Source: Phenylobacterium sp.
GTDB taxonomy: Bacteria; Pseudomonadota; Alphaproteobacteria; Caulobacterales; Caulobacteraceae
Length of the DNA stretch: 10,855 nucleotides
Direction: 5' to 3'
NCBI GenBank assembly: GCA_028290925.1
Contig: JAQGIX010000115.1
Coordinates: 1 to 10,855, forward strand
The notes below the pieces were generated by a model. The model was given only the letters and a program-made list of their open reading frames with translations, had not been told where the DNA came from and searched no databases. Positions 7,654 through 10,855 of this stretch are shown in pieces. The position numbers and the translations under genes were made by a program. The number at the start of each line of letters is the position of its first letter. Positions within the stretch are counted from its first letter, which is position 1.

Positions 7654-7688
7654 GTTACGGCGGCAAGCCGTCGGGGCGGCCTCTCGAT

Positions 7689-8411
7689 TCAGGCGGGCGG
7701 AACGCGCCCCTCGTAGAGGGCCCTCAGGAGGCGTTTGAGCAGCTCGATCGCCGCCTCGAGCTCCTTGCGGTCCTTGACCAGCATCAGGTCGATGGAGAGG
7801 CCGCGGACCGCGGCCACGAACAGCCGGCGCATGGCGTTCATCTCCGGCAGGTCGGGAAACCCGCCGTCCTTGAGGATCTGGTCGACCGTCGCCTGCGAGG
7901 TGGCCTCGATCTGGCGTTCCAGCGGGACCAGGCGCGACGCGAGGTCCGGGTCGGAGCGCGAGCCCATCATGATTTCCAGCACCGCCATGGCCGAGGGGCG
8001 GGTCAGCACGTCCCACATCAGGTCGGGGAACTGGAAGAACCGATCGCGGGGCGAGGCCATGGCGCCGCGGCGCCGGTATTCCTCGGTCTCGCGCCCATAG
8101 ACTTCGCTGACCACCGCCAGCATCAGGTCCACCTTGGTGGGATACTGGTGCAGCATGGCGCCGCGGCTGACGCCGGCCTCCTCGGCGATCAGGCCGGTGG
8201 TCGTCGCGCCGTATCCCACCCGATGCAGGACGGCGATCGCCGCGTCGATCAGCTTGCGCTGCGTCTCGGCGCTGCGCTCCGCCTGGGTGCGCCGCTCGAC
8301 GGACGTCTGCCGCGGCCGACGCGTCCGGCGCGGGCTGCTCGGAATGTTCAAGGCGTTATCGCTCACCGGGTCCGGTCCCCCTTCTGGCTCACGAGTGTCT
8401 AGCGTGGTCAT
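7689..8411 (-). CDS. TetR/AcrR-family transcriptional regulator
   Basis: A 240-residue ligand-responsive repressor. The DNA-binding domain spans about 50-95 from ATG 8411. Its helix-turn-helix TTTGLIAEEAGVSRGAMLHQY (about 70-90) is close to the TetR consensus, followed by PTKVDLMLAVV, the usual start of helix 4. The remainder is a helical ligand and dimer domain without a recognisable ligand signature. The first 45 residues are a low-complexity, Arg/Pro-rich tail unusual in length. GTG 8366 (225 residues) has a much better ribosome site (AAGGGGGA, 9 bases upstream) than ATG 8411 or the adjacent GTG 8414, so the true protein may be shorter. It lies upstream of and in the same direction as the GH5 gene, 106 bases away, and downstream of the receptor gene. 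It may control the GH5 gene, itself, the receptor, or all three. TetR proteins often sense hydrophobic small molecules, which would suit an aglycone or lipid, but that is inference. Confidence 0.92.
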   Translation of the reverse strand: MTTLDTREPEGGPDPVSDNALNIPSSPRRTRRPRQTSVERRTQAERSAETQRKLIDAAIAVLHRVGYGATTTGLIAEEAGVSRGAMLHQYPTKVDLMLAVVSEVYGRETEEYRRRGAMASPRDRFFQFPDLMWDVLTRPSAMAVLEIMMGSRSDPDLASRLVPLERQIEATSQATVDQILKDGGFPDLPEMNAMRRLFVAAVRGLSIDLMLVKDRKELEAAIELLKRLLRALYEGRVPPA

Positions 8412-8445
8412 CACGCGAAGTCAGGCGGCGTCGGGCCGGCGGCGA

Positions 8446-8494
8446 TCCTTCGAAGAAGGACGCCGCCCGGAGCGCGCAAGGCGTCCGGGCGGCG
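8446..8494 (-). terminator. Double hairpin, probable terminator of the TonB-receptor transcript
   Basis: CGCCGCCCGGA (8461-8471) and its exact complement TCCGGGCGGCG (8484-8494) make a perfect 11-bp GC-rich stem with a 12-base loop. Immediately beyond, reading on the minus strand, is a pyrimidine-rich run TCCTTCTTCG. This run itself belongs to a second inverted repeat, TCCTTC-GAA-GAAGGA (8446-8460). The position, about 50 bases after the receptor stop and before tetR, fits a transcription terminator. There is no long T-run, so efficiency is uncertain, and the element might instead be an RNA-stabilising or processing structure. Confidence 0.6.
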
Positions 8495-8545
8495 AGCAGG
8501 GCAGTGGGAGGAAGGCGCGCCGCTGCAAGATCTCCGGTCAACCGT

Positions 8546-10855
8546 TTAGAACTTGGCGCGCAGGCCGAGCGAGGTCAGCCGCCCGACCGTCGAGCCGTTG
8601 GCGTACCCGACGTTGGTGTTGGCGTAGGGCGGGGTCTCGTCGAACACGTTGTCCACGTTCAGGGTGAGCATGAGGTTCGAGAGCGGACCGCGATTGGCCA
8701 GGTCGTAGGCCAGGAACAGGTCCACCGTCTTGAAGGCGTCGATCCGGCTCTGTCCGACCAGGCCCAGGATGGGATAGCCGCCGCGGTAGTTGTAGGCGGC
8801 CCGGGCGGTGAAGGCGTCGAGCTTGCCGCTCACGGAGGCCACGTAGAACAGCTTGCCGGTGCCGTTCTTCAGGGTGTCGGTGAACGGGCCGCTGACGCCG
8901 GACGCCAGCTGCTTGCTGAGCGTGTAGGTGCCGACCAGGCGGGCGTTGACCACGGCCGACCCGAACGGACGGGTGTAGGAGGCGTCAAAGTCGATCCCCT
9001 TCTGCCGCAGGGCCCCGAAGTTGTTGAGCCGGGCGTCCACCAGCAGGAAGGGTGAGCGGCCGACATAGAGGCTGTCGATGCTCGGCGCGCCGACGATCTG
9101 CAGGTTTCCGGCCGCGGCCTTGGCCTGCGCCAGGGTCGGATTGATGGTGAAGAACGGCGCGAAGTTGGGGTCGGTGAACAGCGTCGCCGAGGACACCAGG
9201 CCGATCAGATCGGTCATGTCCACCTTGTACCAGGTGGCGCTCAGCGCGAGCCCTTCGATGGCGTGCGGCTTCCAGTCGAAGCCCGCCTGCCAGGTCTTGG
9301 CGGTTTCGGGGCGCAGGTTCGGATTGCCGCCGGCCAGGATGATCGTCGGCCGGAACAGGTCGGTGATCGGGCTGGTGACCGGCCGGAACGGGCTGATCTG
9401 CAGGATCTGCACCTGCGAGGAGATGGCGGCGGACGAAATGGTCGGCAGGTCGGGCGCGTGGAACGCGGTCCCGTAGTTGCCGCGGATCAGCAGCTCCTCG
9501 AACGGCCGGTAGTTGACGCCGAACTTCGGATTGGTCGTCCCGCCGACGTCGTTGTAGTCGTCGTGCCGCACCGAGGCGGAGAAATCCAGGCTCCGCAGGC
9601 CGGGCCGGCCGTTGTCCGGTCCGACGATCGGGATCAGCACCTCGGCGAAGAGGGCGTTCACCGTGCGCGAGCCCGATGCGTTCGGGACCGGGCCGGTGGC
9701 GCTGGTCGGGCCGCTGCGAAGCTGCTGCTTGAGGTTCGAGTAGAGGGTCTCGGCGCCCACCGCGAGCCGGACGTCGCCGCCGGGAAGGGTGAAGAGGGCG
9801 CCGTCGGCGACCACCTGGAACTGGGCCATGCGCTGGCTGGCCAGGGCCAGGTTCTGGAAATCGTTGATGGTCGCCAGGACGGCGGGGTTGGTGGCCGAGA
9901 GGTCATAGGGGTTGAGCGCCGTGGCGGTCGTGGTCCCGCCGAGCGCCAGCGAGCCCGCCGAGGCGTTGACCAGGTCCTCGTGGATCTCGTTGAAGCTGCG
10001 TCCGACGTTGGCCTGCGCGCGGATCTGCCAACGATCGGTGACGTCGTATTTCAGGGTCGAGGTGGCGCCGTACGACTGGAACCGCTGGGGCGTGACATTG
10101 CTCGGGCCGAACACGCCGGCATAGGAGAAGGCGACCGTCTGGGCCCGCTCGGCGCCGATCGGCTGGAAGTAGGGGTTGGCCGTGGTGATGACGCCCGACT
10201 GCGACGACTGGGCGGTGCGGACCACGGTGTTGCGCTGCGACCAGTAGGCCGTGGTGCTGAACTCGAGCTTCGGCGTCAGCTGCTGCACGAACGACCCGAA
10301 CACGCTGTGGCGGGTTTCCTCCGGATAGATATCGACCGCCTTCTGGTCGTCGCAGCGGTTGAGCGTTCCGGCCACCCGCCCTGGCAGGGCGTAGGTCGTG
10401 GTCCCGATGGTGATGTTGCCGGGGTTGCAGGCGGTGTTCCTCAGGTCGGAGCCGCCCTGGGCCGTGTGGTTGGACGTGGCGTAGCTCCGATCCGCGCCCA
10501 GCAGGTCGTCGTGCTTGGCGTAGGCGTAGGACAGCACGCCCGAGCCTCCGGACCACGCGCGGCCGATCGTCAGGTTGGCGTCGTAGGTGCTGTAGTTGTT
10601 GGCGAAGCCGTATTGGCCGGTCGCCTCGACGCCGTCGAAGTTGCGGCGCGTGATGAAGTTGATGACGCCGCCGATTGCATCGGAGCCATAGATGGACGAC
10701 CCGCCGCCCGGGGTCACTTCCACACGCTCGAGGATACCCGGGGGGATGATCGTCGGATCGGGGAAGGTCTGCAGGATGCCCGCGCCGACAATCCGGTGGC
10801 CGTCCATCAGGATCAGGGTCGTGCTGTCGCCGGGGAGGCCCAGGTTGCGCAGGTT
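8546..10855 (-). CDS. TonB-dependent outer-membrane receptor (N-terminus missing)
   Basis: The frame is open to the right edge, giving 769 residues up to TAA 8548-8546; the signal peptide, TonB box and start of the plug lie outside. These receptors move ligands across the outer membrane using TonB-ExbBD energy. The visible plug reads NLRNLG then STTLILMDGHR, and continues with GGGSSIYGSDAIGGVINFITRR, a textbook plug end. The rest is a 22-strand barrel with alternating aromatic/hydrophobic strands. GNPNLRPETAKTWQAGFDWKP and LTLNVDNVFDETPP are typical late-barrel motifs, and the chain ends in LGLRAKF with the terminal Phe needed for outer-membrane assembly. Only two cysteines are visible (codons at 10429-10427 and 10354-10352), 25 residues apart in an early loop, suggesting a disulfide. 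Beside glycosidases it may import an oligosaccharide or glycoside. NLRNLG-type receptors in Caulobacterales and sphingomonads often do so, but ligand cannot be read from sequence. Confidence 0.95.
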   Translation of the reverse strand, partial: NLRNLGLPGDSTTLILMDGHRIVGAGILQTFPDPTIIPPGILERVEVTPGGGSSIYGSDAIGGVINFITRRNFDGVEATGQYGFANNYSTYDANLTIGRAWSGGSGVLSYAYAKHDDLLGADRSYATSNHTAQGGSDLRNTACNPGNITIGTTTYALPGRVAGTLNRCDDQKAVDIYPEETRHSVFGSFVQQLTPKLEFSTTAYWSQRNTVVRTAQSSQSGVITTANPYFQPIGAERAQTVAFSYAGVFGPSNVTPQRFQSYGATSTLKYDVTDRWQIRAQANVGRSFNEIHEDLVNASAGSLALGGTTTATALNPYDLSATNPAVLATINDFQNLALASQRMAQFQVVADGALFTLPGGDVRLAVGAETLYSNLKQQLRSGPTSATGPVPNASGSRTVNALFAEVLIPIVGPDNGRPGLRSLDFSASVRHDDYNDVGGTTNPKFGVNYRPFEELLIRGNYGTAFHAPDLPTISSAAISSQVQILQISPFRPVTSPITDLFRPTIILAGGNPNLRPETAKTWQAGFDWKPHAIEGLALSATWYKVDMTDLIGLVSSATLFTDPNFAPFFTINPTLAQAKAAAGNLQIVGAPSIDSLYVGRSPFLLVDARLNNFGALRQKGIDFDASYTRPFGSAVVNARLVGTYTLSKQLASGVSGPFTDTLKNGTGKLFYVASVSGKLDAFTARAAYNYRGGYPILGLVGQSRIDAFKTVDLFLAYDLANRGPLSNLMLTLNVDNVFDETPPYANTNVGYANGSTVGRLTSLGLRAKF

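Noticed and set aside
7661..7688. CGGC-AA-GCCG as a terminator after tetR
   Set aside because: Four-base arms with a 2-base loop cannot form a stable hairpin, so no terminator is supported between tetR and GH5.
7637..8553. GTTTAGA with similar flanks (11 of 13 bases) at 7634-7646 and around 8541-8553, as a repeated operator
   Set aside because: The second copy covers the receptor stop codon and has no promoter context; likely coincidence.

Overview
The window is GC-rich, with dense, high-GC third codon positions and long antisense open frames. Its gene set (a TonB-dependent receptor with the NLRNLG plug motif, an FGGY kinase, a FucP-family symporter, a GH106 rhamnosidase and a TetR regulator) fits an alphaproteobacterium. 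A Caulobacterales or Sphingomonadales member such as Caulobacter or Phenylobacterium is most likely. That placement is inferred from style and gene content, not from a marker gene. No RNA gene, insertion sequence, CRISPR array or integrase was seen.

Left half, plus strand (1-5628): a sugar-catabolic operon made of the 3' part of an FGGY carbohydrate kinase (1-828), a FucP-type MFS sugar:H+ symporter (914-2167) and a secreted GH106 alpha-L-rhamnosidase (2170-5628). The symporter and the rhamnosidase are separated by only 2 bases. The 85-base gap before the symporter holds inverted repeats. The natural reading is L-rhamnose scavenging: periplasmic release of rhamnose, uptake across the inner membrane, then isomerisation and phosphorylation. 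The isomerase and aldolase would have to lie outside the window.

Right half, minus strand (10855-5603): a TonB-dependent receptor whose N-terminus is cut off by the window edge, a strong hairpin likely acting as its terminator, a TetR-family repressor, and a GH5-family glycosidase. The GH5 protein has no signal peptide and resembles the fungal EGCrP / GH5 subfamily 12 group (glucosylceramidase or steryl-beta-glucosidase). A good candidate promoter with a palindrome in its spacer sits directly upstream of the GH5 gene. The GH5 and GH106 genes converge and overlap by 26 bases.

Together the genes look like a module for taking apart a glycoside that carries terminal rhamnose and a beta-glucosyl group on a possibly hydrophobic aglycone. 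The receptor would bring it through the outer membrane, GH106 would trim rhamnose in the periplasm, the symporter and kinase would use the rhamnose, GH5 would remove glucose from the residue in the cytoplasm, and TetR could sense substrate or aglycone. The individual family calls are well supported. The joint pathway is a hypothesis.
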